Shown here piece by piece: positions 1 through 8,909 of a DNA stretch of 64,000 bases. Below the pieces are notes generated by a model that was not told the DNA's origin, did no database searches, and saw only the letters and a list, made by a program, of their open reading frames with translations. This DNA is from Williamsia sp. 1138 (GTDB taxonomy: Bacteria; Actinomycetota; Actinomycetes; Mycobacteriales; Mycobacteriaceae), in the NCBI RefSeq assembly GCF_002095435.2, contig NZ_MJEJ02000053.1, positions 248,001-312,000 of the forward strand, written 5' to 3'. The first letter of the stretch is position 1. Each line of letters opens with the position of its first letter. The translations under genes and the position numbers were made by a program.

Positions 1-1211
1 CGGTAGTAGCCGCGAATCGTGTACGGGCCGCGGACCAGTAGCTCGCCGTCGGATCCGTCGGGTACGTCGGCGCCGTTGTCGTCGACGATCCGGAGCTCGT
101 CGAGGTCGCTCATCGGTGTCCCCTGGGTGCGGGTGACCACAGCCTCGTCATCGTCGGCCCGGGTGTAGCAGATGAGCCCTTCGGCCATGCCGAACACCTG
201 CTGTACCGCACCGTCGAACACGGCGTTCGCGGCGATCGCGTCCGGTCCGGCGAGTTTGGCCCCGCCCACCTGCATCAAGCGCAGGGACGAGATGTCCGCG
301 GGCTCCCACTCGGTGGCAGCGGTCCAGACCTGGGCCAGCGCCGGCACGAGTGCGACGACGGTGACGCGATGCTTCTCGATCAGGTCGAATGTGTTGTCAG
401 GAGACGGGTTGTCGGTGAAGACGGTGTGCCCGCCCACCGACAGGACGCCCAGCAGACCTGGGCAGGCGAGTGGGAAGTTGTGGGCGGCGGGGAGGGCGAC
501 GAGGTAGGTGTCGCCCGAGGTCAACGCGGCGATCTCGGCGCTGCGCTGTGCATTGAACCGGTAGTCGTTGTGGGTGCGCGCGATCAGTTTGGGTAGACCG
601 GTGGTGCCGCCCGAGACGAGGAACAGAGCAGGCGCGTCGGGGTCGGGTGCGGGTACCTCCTGCAGTGATTCGGTGTCACCATCGGGCAGCGGGGAGAACT
701 CGCCGGGGTCGCCCGTCACGAAGATGCTCCGCACCGCGGGCCGGCGGGCGACCAACTCCCGCGCGAGGCCGCGGTAGTCGAAGTCCTTGCTCTCGTCGTG
801 GCAGATGTATCCGACCGCCCCGGCTGTCTGCGCGAGGTGGGCGATCTCGTTGATCCGGTGTGCGGGCAGCGCCATCACGGGGGCGATGCCGGCACGCAGC
901 AATCCGAACAGGTTGATCGCGAACTCCACCGAGTTCTGGTTCTGCAGGATCACGCGGTCGCCCGGGCGGAGTCCGGTGTCGAGGAAACCCGCGGCGCGGG
1001 ACCGGGCCGCTGCGACGAACTCCTCGTAGGTGAGGGCCCGGTCGGTATCGGAGATTGCAGCCGCCTGTGGACGAACATCGGCCTGGTCCCACAACACCCG
1101 CCACAGCGGCAGGTCCGACCACAGACCGAGGTCGCGGTAGCGGGCGGCGGTGGGACCGGGGTGATCGGCGAAACCGCTGGTGAGATCGCCGAAAGTGGTG
1201 GAATCAGGCAT
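1..1211 (-). CDS. mbtA: Salicylate-AMP ligase (MbtA-like), 3' end cut by window edge
   Basis: Adenylates an aryl acid (salicylate, given the neighbouring salicylate synthase) and loads it on the aryl carrier domain of MbtB. About 403 residues are visible, from the ATG at 1211 (MPDSTTFGDLTSGF) to the window edge. The ANL-family core motif SGGTTGLPKLI lies near residue 200, followed by HNDYRFN and the A5-type motif FGMAEGLICYTR near residue 340. SGG-TTG is typical of the DhbE/EntE/MbtA aryl-acid branch rather than amino-acid A domains. The C-terminal subdomain is outside the window. It diverges from mbtI across an iron box. The family assignment is firm; salicylate rather than 2,3-dihydroxybenzoate is inferred from mbtI. 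Confidence 0.93.
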   Translation of the reverse strand, partial: MPDSTTFGDLTSGFADHPGPTAARYRDLGLWSDLPLWRVLWDQADVRPQAAAISDTDRALTYEEFVAAARSRAAGFLDTGLRPGDRVILQNQNSVEFAINLFGLLRAGIAPVMALPAHRINEIAHLAQTAGAVGYICHDESKDFDYRGLARELVARRPAVRSIFVTGDPGEFSPLPDGDTESLQEVPAPDPDAPALFLVSGGTTGLPKLIARTHNDYRFNAQRSAEIAALTSGDTYLVALPAAHNFPLACPGLLGVLSVGGHTVFTDNPSPDNTFDLIEKHRVTVVALVPALAQVWTAATEWEPADISSLRLMQVGGAKLAGPDAIAANAVFDGAVQQVFGMAEGLICYTRADDDEAVVTRTQGTPMSDLDELRIVDDNGADVPDGSDGELLVRGPYTIRGYY

Positions 1212-1306
1212 GCGTTGAGTCCTCGTTGGGTGGCCTACGGGGGTGCCGGGGACCGAGTTCTATACCGGACCGGCGTCACCTCGTCACAAGAGACTTGGCG
1301 CCCCGC

Positions 1307-1325
1307 TTTGCTTAGGCTAACCTTC
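1307..1325. promoter_or_regulatory. IdeR/DmdR iron box between mbtA and mbtI
   Basis: The 19-mer TTTGCTTAGGCTAACCTTC matches the IdeR consensus TTAGGTTAGGCTAACCTAA at 15 of 19 positions, including an unbroken TTAGGCTAACCT. It lies about 95 bases from each divergent start (1211 and 1420), so one repressor site could control both mbtA and the mbtI operon. The match was counted by eye; binding is inferred. Confidence 0.8.
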
Positions 1326-1329
1326 AAGC

Positions 1330-1348
1330 GGAACTTAGCCAAGCCTAA
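1330..1348. promoter_or_regulatory. Second, weaker iron-box-like site
   Basis: TTAGCCAAGCCTAA (1335-1348) matches 11 of 14 bases of the right-hand part of the IdeR consensus and has TTAG/CTAA dyad ends, but the left five bases do not match. It sits 4 bases from the stronger box, an arrangement seen at IdeR promoters with tandem sites. It may be a co-operative half site or chance. Confidence 0.4.
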
Positions 1349-1419
1349 GTGGAGCACGGTCGCGTGATGCGGTGAGCAGAGGATGTCATGAGCAAAGCAT
1401 GTGCCGCAGGAGTGTCGCG

Positions 1420-2778
1420 ATGACAGCGACCATCGACACGGCGAGCGACGACCACGCCCATTCCGGCGGCATCGGCACCGTGGATGCCGCGGAGATCTGT
1501 GCTGCGTGGGCCGCAGCGGGCATCACGTCCGATTACGTGGTCTACGAGCGCGAGAACCGATGGGTCTTCGCCGGAGGCCACCGCGCCGAGCTGCGACTCA
1601 CCACCGAGACGATCACCACCGTCGCAGGCGATCTGGAGACTGTCGGCGAATGGACCGGATCGCCGGCGGCCGCGATCTCGAAGACGTTGTCGGAGTTGCC
1701 GTTCCCGCATTGGCGCGTCTACGGCTGGGTGGGATTCGACTTCTGTGCCCCGGGGCTCGGCGCCGCCCATCATCTCGCTCCGGGCAGTGTCCTCGCGCAC
1801 CTCATCGTGCCGGAGTTCGAGGCCTGGATCGACAACGACGGGATTCGCATCGAGGGCGCCGACGCGGCCACCGACGCGCGGCTGCGCGAGATCGCAGCGG
1901 ACACCGACCGCAGCGATCCGGTTGTGCCGCGGCCTCTCCCGGTCCACGACGACACCTCCGACTACCGCGCGCGGGTGGCGACCGCCGTCGCCGAGATCCA
2001 CCGCGGCGACTACGAGAAGGTGATCATCTCGCGGGCGGTAGAGGTCCCGTTCGACGTCGACGTCGCGGCCACCTACGCCGAAGGTCGCCGGAACAACAAC
2101 CCGGCGAGGTCGTTCCTGTTGAGACTCGGTGGTCTCGAGGCCGCCGGGTTCAGTCCCGAGCTCGTCGGCGCCGTCGATGCTGCGGGGACACTGGTCACCG
2201 AACCGCTTGCGGGTACCCGTGCGTTCGGCCGGTCGGAGGAGATGGACCGCTCGGCTCGTGCCGAGCTGATCTCCGATGCCAAAGAGATCGTCGAACACGC
2301 GGTGTCGGTGCGTACCTCCTTCGCTGAGGTCCAGTCCGTGGCCGTCCCCGGCACCACCGCGGTCACTGAGTTCATGGTCGTGCGCGAACGCGGAAGCGTT
2401 CAGCACCTGGCGTCGACCGTCGAAGGCACCCTGGCCCCGCAGTTCGGACCCTGGGACGGACTCGAGGTGCTGTTCCCGGCGGTCACGGCGTCCGGTATCC
2501 CGAAAGCCGCGGCGGTCGACGCGATCTACCGCCTCGAGGCCAGCCGCCGTGGCCTCTATTCGGGGGCGGTGCTGACCGCATCGTCGGAAGGCGAACTCGA
2601 GGCCACCCTGGCGCTGCGCACCGTGTTCCGCGAGGACGGGCGTTCGTGGATTCGGGCAGGCGCGGGGATCGTGGGGCAGTCGTCGCCGGACCGCGAGTTC
2701 GAGGAGACCTGCGAGAAACTCGGCAGTGTCGCGCCGTATCTGGTCGAGCGCGAGAGCGTCCCGGGAATTCCTAGGTGA
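1420..2778 (+). CDS. mbtI: Salicylate synthase (MbtI-like)
   Basis: Converts chorismate through isochorismate to salicylate, the aromatic cap of the siderophore. The chorismate-binding fold is clear: TEPLAGTRAFGR, ISDAKEIVEHAVSVR, GIPKAAAVDAIYRLE, RGLYSGAV and RAGAGIVGQSSPDREFEETCEKL. From the ATG at 1420 it is 452 residues, the length of M. tuberculosis MbtI (450). I chose this start because AGGAG lies 7 bases upstream; a GTG at 1372 would add 16 non-conserved residues. It is the first gene of a plus-strand run with exporter genes, mbtB and mbtG. The iron box upstream suggests repression when iron is plentiful. Confidence 0.93.
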   Translation: MTATIDTASDDHAHSGGIGTVDAAEICAAWAAAGITSDYVVYERENRWVFAGGHRAELRLTTETITTVAGDLETVGEWTGSPAAAISKTLSELPFPHWRVYGWVGFDFCAPGLGAAHHLAPGSVLAHLIVPEFEAWIDNDGIRIEGADAATDARLREIAADTDRSDPVVPRPLPVHDDTSDYRARVATAVAEIHRGDYEKVIISRAVEVPFDVDVAATYAEGRRNNNPARSFLLRLGGLEAAGFSPELVGAVDAAGTLVTEPLAGTRAFGRSEEMDRSARAELISDAKEIVEHAVSVRTSFAEVQSVAVPGTTAVTEFMVVRERGSVQHLASTVEGTLAPQFGPWDGLEVLFPAVTASGIPKAAAVDAIYRLEASRRGLYSGAVLTASSEGELEATLALRTVFREDGRSWIRAGAGIVGQSSPDREFEETCEKLGSVAPYLVERESVPGIPR

Positions 2779-2786
2779 GGTGAACC

Positions 2787-3776
2787 ATGTCGGCAATCGT
2801 CATCGACGAACTGGTCAAGGACTACGGGCAGATCCGTGCGCTCGACCAGGTGAGTTTTGCGGTTCCGGAAGGCGCCGTGCTCGGATTGCTGGGTCCGAAC
2901 GGCAGTGGCAAGACCACCGCGCTGTCGATCCTGGCGACGCTTGCGCGACCGACGGGTGGTCGCGCGACGGTCGGTGGATTCGACGTTGTCGGCGATCCCG
3001 CCCGGGTGCGGGAACTGATCTCGCTGACCGGCCAATACGCGTCATTGGACGAATCGCTCACGGCCAGGGAGAACCTCACGATGTTCGGCCGGCTGACGGG
3101 GTTGAGCAGGCGTGGGGCGCGCGAACGGATCGGCGAGGTGGCCCGCGACTTCGGTCTCGAGGAGTTCATCGACCGACGGATCGGCACCCTCTCCGGAGGC
3201 ATGCGTCGCCGGGTCGACATCGCTTGTGCGCTGGTGACCAGGCCGCAGGTGCTGTTCTTGGACGAACCGACCACCGGACTCGATCCCCGCAGCAGGCAGT
3301 CGGTGTGGGAGACGGTCTCCACCTTGCGTGCCCAGGGCATCACGGTGCTGCTCACCACCCAGTATCTCGAAGAGGCCGACCGCCTCGCCGATCAGATCGT
3401 CATGCTCGATCACGGGCGCGTGGTGGCCGAGGGCACCTCCGAAACGTTGAAGGCCCGAGCGGGCGGCGCCATCTGTGAGATCAACCTGCAGGAATCGGTC
3501 GACCTGGATGGCGCGCGAACGGCCCTCGCGGGGTTCGCGCTGATCGAGAACGGCGACAGTACCGCCGCCACGCCGCACCCACGGCTGGGGGTGGCGGCAC
3601 CGGATGGGATGGCCACCGTCGCCCACGTCATAGCCCGCCTCCAGGACCACTCGATCGAGGTGTTCGACATCGGCCTGCGCCGGCCCTCGCTCGACGAGGT
3701 GTTCTTCCGGCTGACCGGGATCGGCACCGGGCCCGTCGACAGCGCCACCGACGACATCGGGTCGGCGGTGCCGTGA
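2787..3776 (+). CDS. ABC transporter ATP-binding protein, DrrA type
   Basis: ATPase subunit of an ABC-2 (daunorubicin-resistance-like) exporter. Walker A GPNGSGKTT lies near residue 37, the ABC signature LSGGMRRR near 135, Walker B VLFLDEP near 156 and the H-loop region LLTTQYLEEADRLADQ near 190. A C-terminal extension of about 100 residues follows, as in DrrA proteins. It lies 8 bases after mbtI and overlaps the permease that follows by 4 bases. Its place inside the biosynthetic operon suggests export of the siderophore or an intermediate. That role is inferred; the domain assignment is direct. Confidence 0.88.
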   Translation: MSAIVIDELVKDYGQIRALDQVSFAVPEGAVLGLLGPNGSGKTTALSILATLARPTGGRATVGGFDVVGDPARVRELISLTGQYASLDESLTARENLTMFGRLTGLSRRGARERIGEVARDFGLEEFIDRRIGTLSGGMRRRVDIACALVTRPQVLFLDEPTTGLDPRSRQSVWETVSTLRAQGITVLLTTQYLEEADRLADQIVMLDHGRVVAEGTSETLKARAGGAICEINLQESVDLDGARTALAGFALIENGDSTAATPHPRLGVAAPDGMATVAHVIARLQDHSIEVFDIGLRRPSLDEVFFRLTGIGTGPVDSATDDIGSAVP

Positions 3777-4585
3777 GCCTCGCCGCCCAGATCGATCGCG
3801 CGCAAACGAGCAACCCGGCGGTTCGGACCAGCGTTCGCTTCGGGCCTGCACTGCAGGTTCTTTCGGTTCGTTCGATCAATTCGGCCTGGCGCGACGGCGA
3901 CCTGATCTCCGGGGCACTCACCCCGGTCATCTTCTTCGTGTGCTTCTACGTTCCGCTGCACGGACAGTTCGATCGGTCCGGCATCGACTACGCGCAATAC
4001 CTGGCGCCCGTGATCCTGCTGCAGACAGGGCTGTTCACCGCGATCATGGCCGCGCAGAACGCCGGCATCGACGCCGCAGCGGGGGTGCGCGACCGGCTCA
4101 CGTCGTTGCCCATCTCTCGATCGGTACCCACCTTCGCCCGGATGTCGGTGGTGATCGTCATGTCGCTGATCTCGACATCCGGCGGGCTCGTCATCGGTTC
4201 TGTCTTCGGCTTCCGTTTCGATACGACGCCCGTCGAGATCGCAGCGTTCGTACTCCTGGTCGTCGTCTTCGCCCTGGCGCTGAGCCTGCTCACCGACGCG
4301 CTCGGATCCGTGATCACCAACGCCGAGAGCGTCGGACAGGCCCTGATGATCCCGCAGCTGATCCTGGTGATGCTCTCCACCGGCATCGTTCCGGCAGGGG
4401 CGTTCCCGGAGTGGGTGCAACCGGTGGTCCGCAACTCGCCGGTCTCGCAGTTCGCCGACGCGCTGCGGGCACTGTCGACCGGGTCGGACTTCGACGCCAC
4501 CGCTCCGATCCTCTGGGCGATCGGCCTGCTGGTCGCCGGAGGCGCGGCCGCGGGCGTGGTCGGTCGCCGGACGGCGAGTCGATGA
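3773..4585 (+). CDS. ABC-2 type permease (DrrB-like)
   Basis: Integral membrane subunit of the exporter, 270 residues with about six hydrophobic segments (for example ALTPVIFFVCFYVPL and a run around PVEIAAFVLLVVVFALALSL). The C-terminal motif of the ABC-2 permease family, PEWVQPVVRNSPVSQFADALR, is clear. It starts at a GTG that overlaps the stop of the ATPase gene by 4 bases (GTGA) and ends overlapping the next permease start, so the three subunits look translationally coupled. Confidence 0.87.
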   Translation: MSLAAQIDRAQTSNPAVRTSVRFGPALQVLSVRSINSAWRDGDLISGALTPVIFFVCFYVPLHGQFDRSGIDYAQYLAPVILLQTGLFTAIMAAQNAGIDAAAGVRDRLTSLPISRSVPTFARMSVVIVMSLISTSGGLVIGSVFGFRFDTTPVEIAAFVLLVVVFALALSLLTDALGSVITNAESVGQALMIPQLILVMLSTGIVPAGAFPEWVQPVVRNSPVSQFADALRALSTGSDFDATAPILWAIGLLVAGGAAAGVVGRRTASR

Positions 4586-5404
4586 GCCAGACGCAGGCGG
4601 AACCAGACACCGCCACCACGAGTTCGGTGAGCCGGCGCCGTGTCGGTCTCGGCACCCAGACCACGGTGCACGCCGCCGCGTTACTGCGAGCCTGGTCTCG
4701 TGATCCTGCGGTCGTGGTGCAGGCCATCGTCTTCCCCGCGTTCCTGCTGGTCATGTTCCAGCTCGTCCTCGGTGAGACCGTCACGGCGATGGGCGGGGGC
4801 GACAGCGTGTACGGCAACGTCGGACTCGTCGCCCTGGTCGGGACGATGTTCGGCACCATCTCGACCGGTCTGAGTCTGACCGCCGAGCGCGAGAGCGGTT
4901 TGCTCGGACGGCTGTGGACGCTGCCGGTGCCGCGGATCGGTTTCATCACCGGAGCTGGTGGCGGAGATCGTTCGTACCGGGGTCGGCACCATCGTGCTGT
5001 TCGTGGTGGCCATCCCCATGGGATTCCGGTTCGAGCAGGGAATCGCCTTCGGGGCAGGGGCCATCGGCGTTGCGATGCTGTGTTCGCTCGGCTGGGCGGT
5101 GCTGGTGATCGCACTGGCCACGGTCTCCTCGGGCAAACAGATCGTCACCCACCTCGGCGCGCTGTTCCTGTTGATGCTGTTCTTCAACAGCGGATTCGTT
5201 CCGGTCACCGAATATCCGGGCTGGCTGCAACCGATCGTCCGATACCAGCCGACGAGTCCGGCCATCGACACCATGTCCGGCCTCACCGAGGGTGGCGCCG
5301 TCGCTGCGCCCCTGACCTTGACGCTGTTGTGGGTCGCCGGTATGACCGCCGTGCTCGGGGGACTGGCAGTCAAGGGCTATCGCAATGCAGCGGAGAACAG
5401 CTGA
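4582..5404 (+). pseudogene. Second ABC-2 permease, apparent frameshift
   Basis: The ATG at 4582 opens a DrrB/DrrC-like permease (MSQTQAEPDTATT...) that reads normally to FITG near 4952. The frame then becomes nonsense, while the +1 frame continues the protein as ELVAEIVRTGVGTIVLF, GKQIVTHLGALFLLMLFFNSGF and YPGWLQPIVRYQPTSPAIDT to the stop at 5404. One base is extra, or two are missing, around 4950-4958 (GGAGCTGGTG). Both halves keep family-like sequence and hydrophobic segments, so the change is recent or a sequencing error. No typical slippery heptamer is visible. If real, it would leave a half-exporter with one intact permease. Confidence 0.75.
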
Positions 5405-5405
5405 G

Positions 5406-8400
5406 ATGAGGGATACCGTCGTGAGTGGACACCAGGCATCGGATGCATTGGGAATGAATCAGATTCGCGAGCAGGTCGCCGCACAGCTCGGCGTCGCGGT
5501 CGATGACGTCGAGGTGAACGCCGACCTGATCGGGCTGGGCCTGGACTCGATCCGGATGATGAAGATCGCCGGCTCGTGGCGCAAACGCGGCCACGACGTG
5601 AACTTCGCCCAGTTGGCCGCGGCTCCCACTGTCTCTGCCTGGGCCGAACTGATCGGGGTGACAACAGAACCCACCGTCGCGGACACCCTTGCGCCCGTGA
5701 TCGATTCGGCACCGACCGAGGCATTCGGGTTGGCGCCGATGCAGCACGCCTACTGGATCGGGCGGTCGGAGGGACAAGACCTGGGCGGGGTCGCGGCCCA
5801 TCTCTATGTGGAATTCGACGGCGCGGGCGTCGATCCCGGGGTGCTGCGCGCAGCCGTCGGTGGTTTGGCGGCGGCGCACCCGATGCTGCGTGCGCAGATC
5901 TTGCCCGACGGCACCCAGCGGATCCTTCCCGCCCCTGGGCGGGAGGTGTTCTCCGTCGTCGACCTGCGCGATCTCGCCGACGATGAGCTCGACCAGCAGC
6001 TGCGTTCGATCCGGGACACGAAATCTAGTCAAGTGCTGCCCATCTCGGACGGCCAGGTCTTCGACATCACCTTGTCGCTGCTGCCGCAGGACCGGACCCG
6101 GCTGCACGTGGACGTCGACATGATCGCAGGCGATGCGATGAGCTATCGCACGATGCTCGCCGACCTCGCCTCGCTGTATCACGGCGCCCGGCTCTCGGCG
6201 GTCGACTTCACCTACCGCGACTATCTGGCGTGGCGGAGCGCCAACCCCGACCCAGCCCGTGATCGCGACCGGGACTGGTGGACCGAGCGTCTACCGGAAC
6301 TACCGGCCGCACCGGCACTTCCCCTGGTGCCCCAGTCGCAGCGATCGGACTCCGGCCACGTCGTCCGCCATCACCACTGGATCGACGCGGAGGCCAAGGC
6401 CGCGCTCGCAGCCGCCGCCCGAGAACGCGGTGTGACGATGGCGATGGCGCTTGCCTCGGTGTTCGCGGAGTCGATCGCCCGCTGGTCCAGCGCCCCGCGG
6501 TTCCTGTTGAACCTGCCACTGTTCCATCGCGAGCCGGCGCACCCCGATGTCGACCGCCTCGTCGGCGACTTCACCACGTCGGTCCTGCTCGACGTCGACG
6601 CCTCCGTCCCGACCACCATCGTCGATCGCGCGCGACAGATCCAGAAGACCATGCACGCCAATGGCTCCCATGCGTCGTACAGCGGACTGGAGGTGCTCCG
6701 GGACCTCGGTAGGCTGCGCGGAGAACAGGTCCTTGCACCGGTCGTGTACACCAGTGCCATCAACCTCGGAGAGCTCTTCTCCGGCGAGGTCATCTCCACC
6801 TTCGGCGAACCCGAATGGATCGTGTCCCAGGGCCCCCAAGTATTGCTCGACGCGCAGGTCACCGAATTGCGTGGCGGCTTGCTGCTGAACTGGGATGTCC
6901 GGGAGTCAGCCTTCTACCCCGGTGTTGTCGACGCGATGTTCGCGCAATACCGAGGCGCGGTCGACCGGTTGACCATGTCGGATGCCGCGTGGGAGGCCGA
7001 CACCACCGGACACCTACCGCTCGACCAGCGGGCGGTACGGGACAGCGTCAACGCCACCGACTTCCCGACCAGCAATGATGTTCTGCACGAAGGCTTCTTC
7101 CGGTGGGCACAGACAACCCCGGATGCGCCCGCAATCCGTTCCGGTGCCGACGGACTGTTGACCTATCGCGAGGTGTGCGCGCGAGCCCTGGCGGTGGCGG
7201 GGGCGTTGCGCGACGCAGGGGTACGGCAGGGACAGGCCGTCGCCGTCCAGCTACCCAAGGGGCCCGACCAGATCATCGCGACCCTCGGGATCCTGGCCGC
7301 CGGCGCCACGTACGTCCCGGTCGGACACGACCAGCCTGCGGCCCGGCGTGCGCACATCCTCACCGCCGGTGACGTCGTGGCCTGGCTCGGTGTGGACGCG
7401 ACGTCGGGGCAGCAACCGGAGGCGATGGTGTCGCTGACGTATGCGGATGCCGCCGGCCATCGGAATCCGCTCGCGCAAGCGGTGATCCCGGACCCGGAGA
7501 CGCCGGCCTACGTTCTGTTCACCTCCGGTTCCACCGGGGTCCCGAAAGGCGTGGAGGTACCGCATCGCGCGGTGATGAACACCATCGAGGACCTCCATCA
7601 TCGTTTCGGGGTCACGGCCGCCGACAGCGCGCTGCTCGTATCGAATCTCGAGTTCGACCTGTCGATCTACGACATCTTCGGACTGTGGGGTGTCGGAGGC
7701 GCCGTCGTCACCCTCACCGATGCCGAACGTGCCGATCCCGACACCTGGGTCGACCTGATCGATCGGCACGCGATCACCCTGCTCGCCTGCGTCCCGAGCC
7801 TGCTCGACATGTTGCTCAACGCGACGCCGACAGGCAGTACCGCCCTGACGTCGGTGCGGGCGGTGTTCCTCGGTGGGGACTGGGTGGGCGTGGACCTGCC
7901 CAGGCGGATGGCAGCGCACTCCCCGGCTGTCCGGGTCGCCGGACTGGGCGGCACGACGGAAACCGCCATCCACGCCACGATCTGTGAAACCGTCGATCCC
8001 CCTGCCCAGTGGGCGGCCGTCCCCTACGGAGTGCCGCTGCACAACGTCCAGTGCCGGGTCGTCGACGCGGCGGGCAACGACTGTCCGGACTGGGTTGCCG
8101 GGGAACTGTGGATCGGTGGCGCCGGTGTCGCTCTCGGCTACCGAAATGATCTCGAACGCACGGCCGACCGGTTCGTCCGCAGATCCGGGCAGAACTGGTA
8201 CCGCACGGGTGATCTGGCCAGGTACTGGCCCGACGGTTGCCTCGAATTCCTCGGCCGCGCAGACCATCAGGTCAAGATCCGCGGCTATCGCGTCGAACTC
8301 GGCGAGGTCGAGGGTGCCCTGCGGCTGTTGCCGGGGGTGCACCGCGCTGTCGCGTCGGTGATCACGTCGGCCGCACCGAAACTGGTCGCCGCGGTCTCGC

Positions 8401-8909
8401 CCGAGGCGGGTGTCGAACTAGATCACGACGAGGTCCTCGAAGGCCTGCGGGAGTTGCTGCCCGGCTACATGATCCCCGGGCACCTGTTGATCATCGAGGC
8501 CTTCCCGATCACGAGCAACGGCAAACTCGACCGGCGGGCAGTGCAGACACTGCTCGAGACCGGCGAGGACGAGCTCACGTTCGAAGCGCCCCGGACGGCG
8601 CTCGAGCGGGCGCTCGCCCAGATCGTCGGGGAGTTGCTGGACCTCGACGAGGTGGGACGAGGCGACGACTTCTTCTCTCTCGGCGGAGATTCGGTACTGG
8701 CAACCACCTTGATCGCCCGCATCCGAGAGTGGCTGGACGCGCCCAGGGCCGGAGTCGCCGACGTGTTCTCCGGACGGACCATCGCGGCAATCGCCGATCG
8801 CCTGATGCTGTCGGACAACTCGCACGATCGGCTCGAACAGGTCGCGGAAATGTACCTCGATGTCCTCGCGCTCGACGATGACGACCTCTCGCACTTGGTT
8901 CCGGAGTAG
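5406..8909 (+). CDS. mbtB: NRPS ArCP-Cy-A-PCP, phenyloxazoline synthase (MbtB-like)
   Basis: Carries salicylate, condenses it with a beta-hydroxy (or thiol) amino acid and cyclises the product to an aryl-oxazoline. From the ATG at 5406 (1167 residues) the order is aryl carrier domain with LGLDSIRMM (Ser48), cyclisation domain with the diagnostic DxxxxDxxS motif DMIAGDAMS (D238, D243, S246) in place of HHxxxDG, adenylation domain with LFTSGSTGVPKG near 700, EFDLSIYDIFG, YRTGDLARYWPDG and GKLDRRAV, then a PCP with LGGDSVLAT near 1094. It ends soon after the PCP with no thioesterase domain; a separate thioesterase gene follows mbtG and mbtK. Ser or Thr is the expected substrate, not proven. Confidence 0.93.
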   Translation: MRDTVVSGHQASDALGMNQIREQVAAQLGVAVDDVEVNADLIGLGLDSIRMMKIAGSWRKRGHDVNFAQLAAAPTVSAWAELIGVTTEPTVADTLAPVIDSAPTEAFGLAPMQHAYWIGRSEGQDLGGVAAHLYVEFDGAGVDPGVLRAAVGGLAAAHPMLRAQILPDGTQRILPAPGREVFSVVDLRDLADDELDQQLRSIRDTKSSQVLPISDGQVFDITLSLLPQDRTRLHVDVDMIAGDAMSYRTMLADLASLYHGARLSAVDFTYRDYLAWRSANPDPARDRDRDWWTERLPELPAAPALPLVPQSQRSDSGHVVRHHHWIDAEAKAALAAAARERGVTMAMALASVFAESIARWSSAPRFLLNLPLFHREPAHPDVDRLVGDFTTSVLLDVDASVPTTIVDRARQIQKTMHANGSHASYSGLEVLRDLGRLRGEQVLAPVVYTSAINLGELFSGEVISTFGEPEWIVSQGPQVLLDAQVTELRGGLLLNWDVRESAFYPGVVDAMFAQYRGAVDRLTMSDAAWEADTTGHLPLDQRAVRDSVNATDFPTSNDVLHEGFFRWAQTTPDAPAIRSGADGLLTYREVCARALAVAGALRDAGVRQGQAVAVQLPKGPDQIIATLGILAAGATYVPVGHDQPAARRAHILTAGDVVAWLGVDATSGQQPEAMVSLTYADAAGHRNPLAQAVIPDPETPAYVLFTSGSTGVPKGVEVPHRAVMNTIEDLHHRFGVTAADSALLVSNLEFDLSIYDIFGLWGVGGAVVTLTDAERADPDTWVDLIDRHAITLLACVPSLLDMLLNATPTGSTALTSVRAVFLGGDWVGVDLPRRMAAHSPAVRVAGLGGTTETAIHATICETVDPPAQWAAVPYGVPLHNVQCRVVDAAGNDCPDWVAGELWIGGAGVALGYRNDLERTADRFVRRSGQNWYRTGDLARYWPDGCLEFLGRADHQVKIRGYRVELGEVEGALRLLPGVHRAVASVITSAAPKLVAAVSPEAGVELDHDEVLEGLRELLPGYMIPGHLLIIEAFPITSNGKLDRRAVQTLLETGEDELTFEAPRTALERALAQIVGELLDLDEVGRGDDFFSLGGDSVLATTLIARIREWLDAPRAGVADVFSGRTIAAIADRLMLSDNSHDRLEQVAEMYLDVLALDDDDLSHLVPE

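Noticed and set aside
1345-2796. 483-codon minus-strand frame opposite mbtI
   Set aside because: Starts at TTG and lacks any family sequence; mbtI is certain.
3940-5409. 489-codon plus-strand frame spanning both permeases
   Set aside because: It is an artefact joining an off-frame read of the first permease to the true first part of the second.
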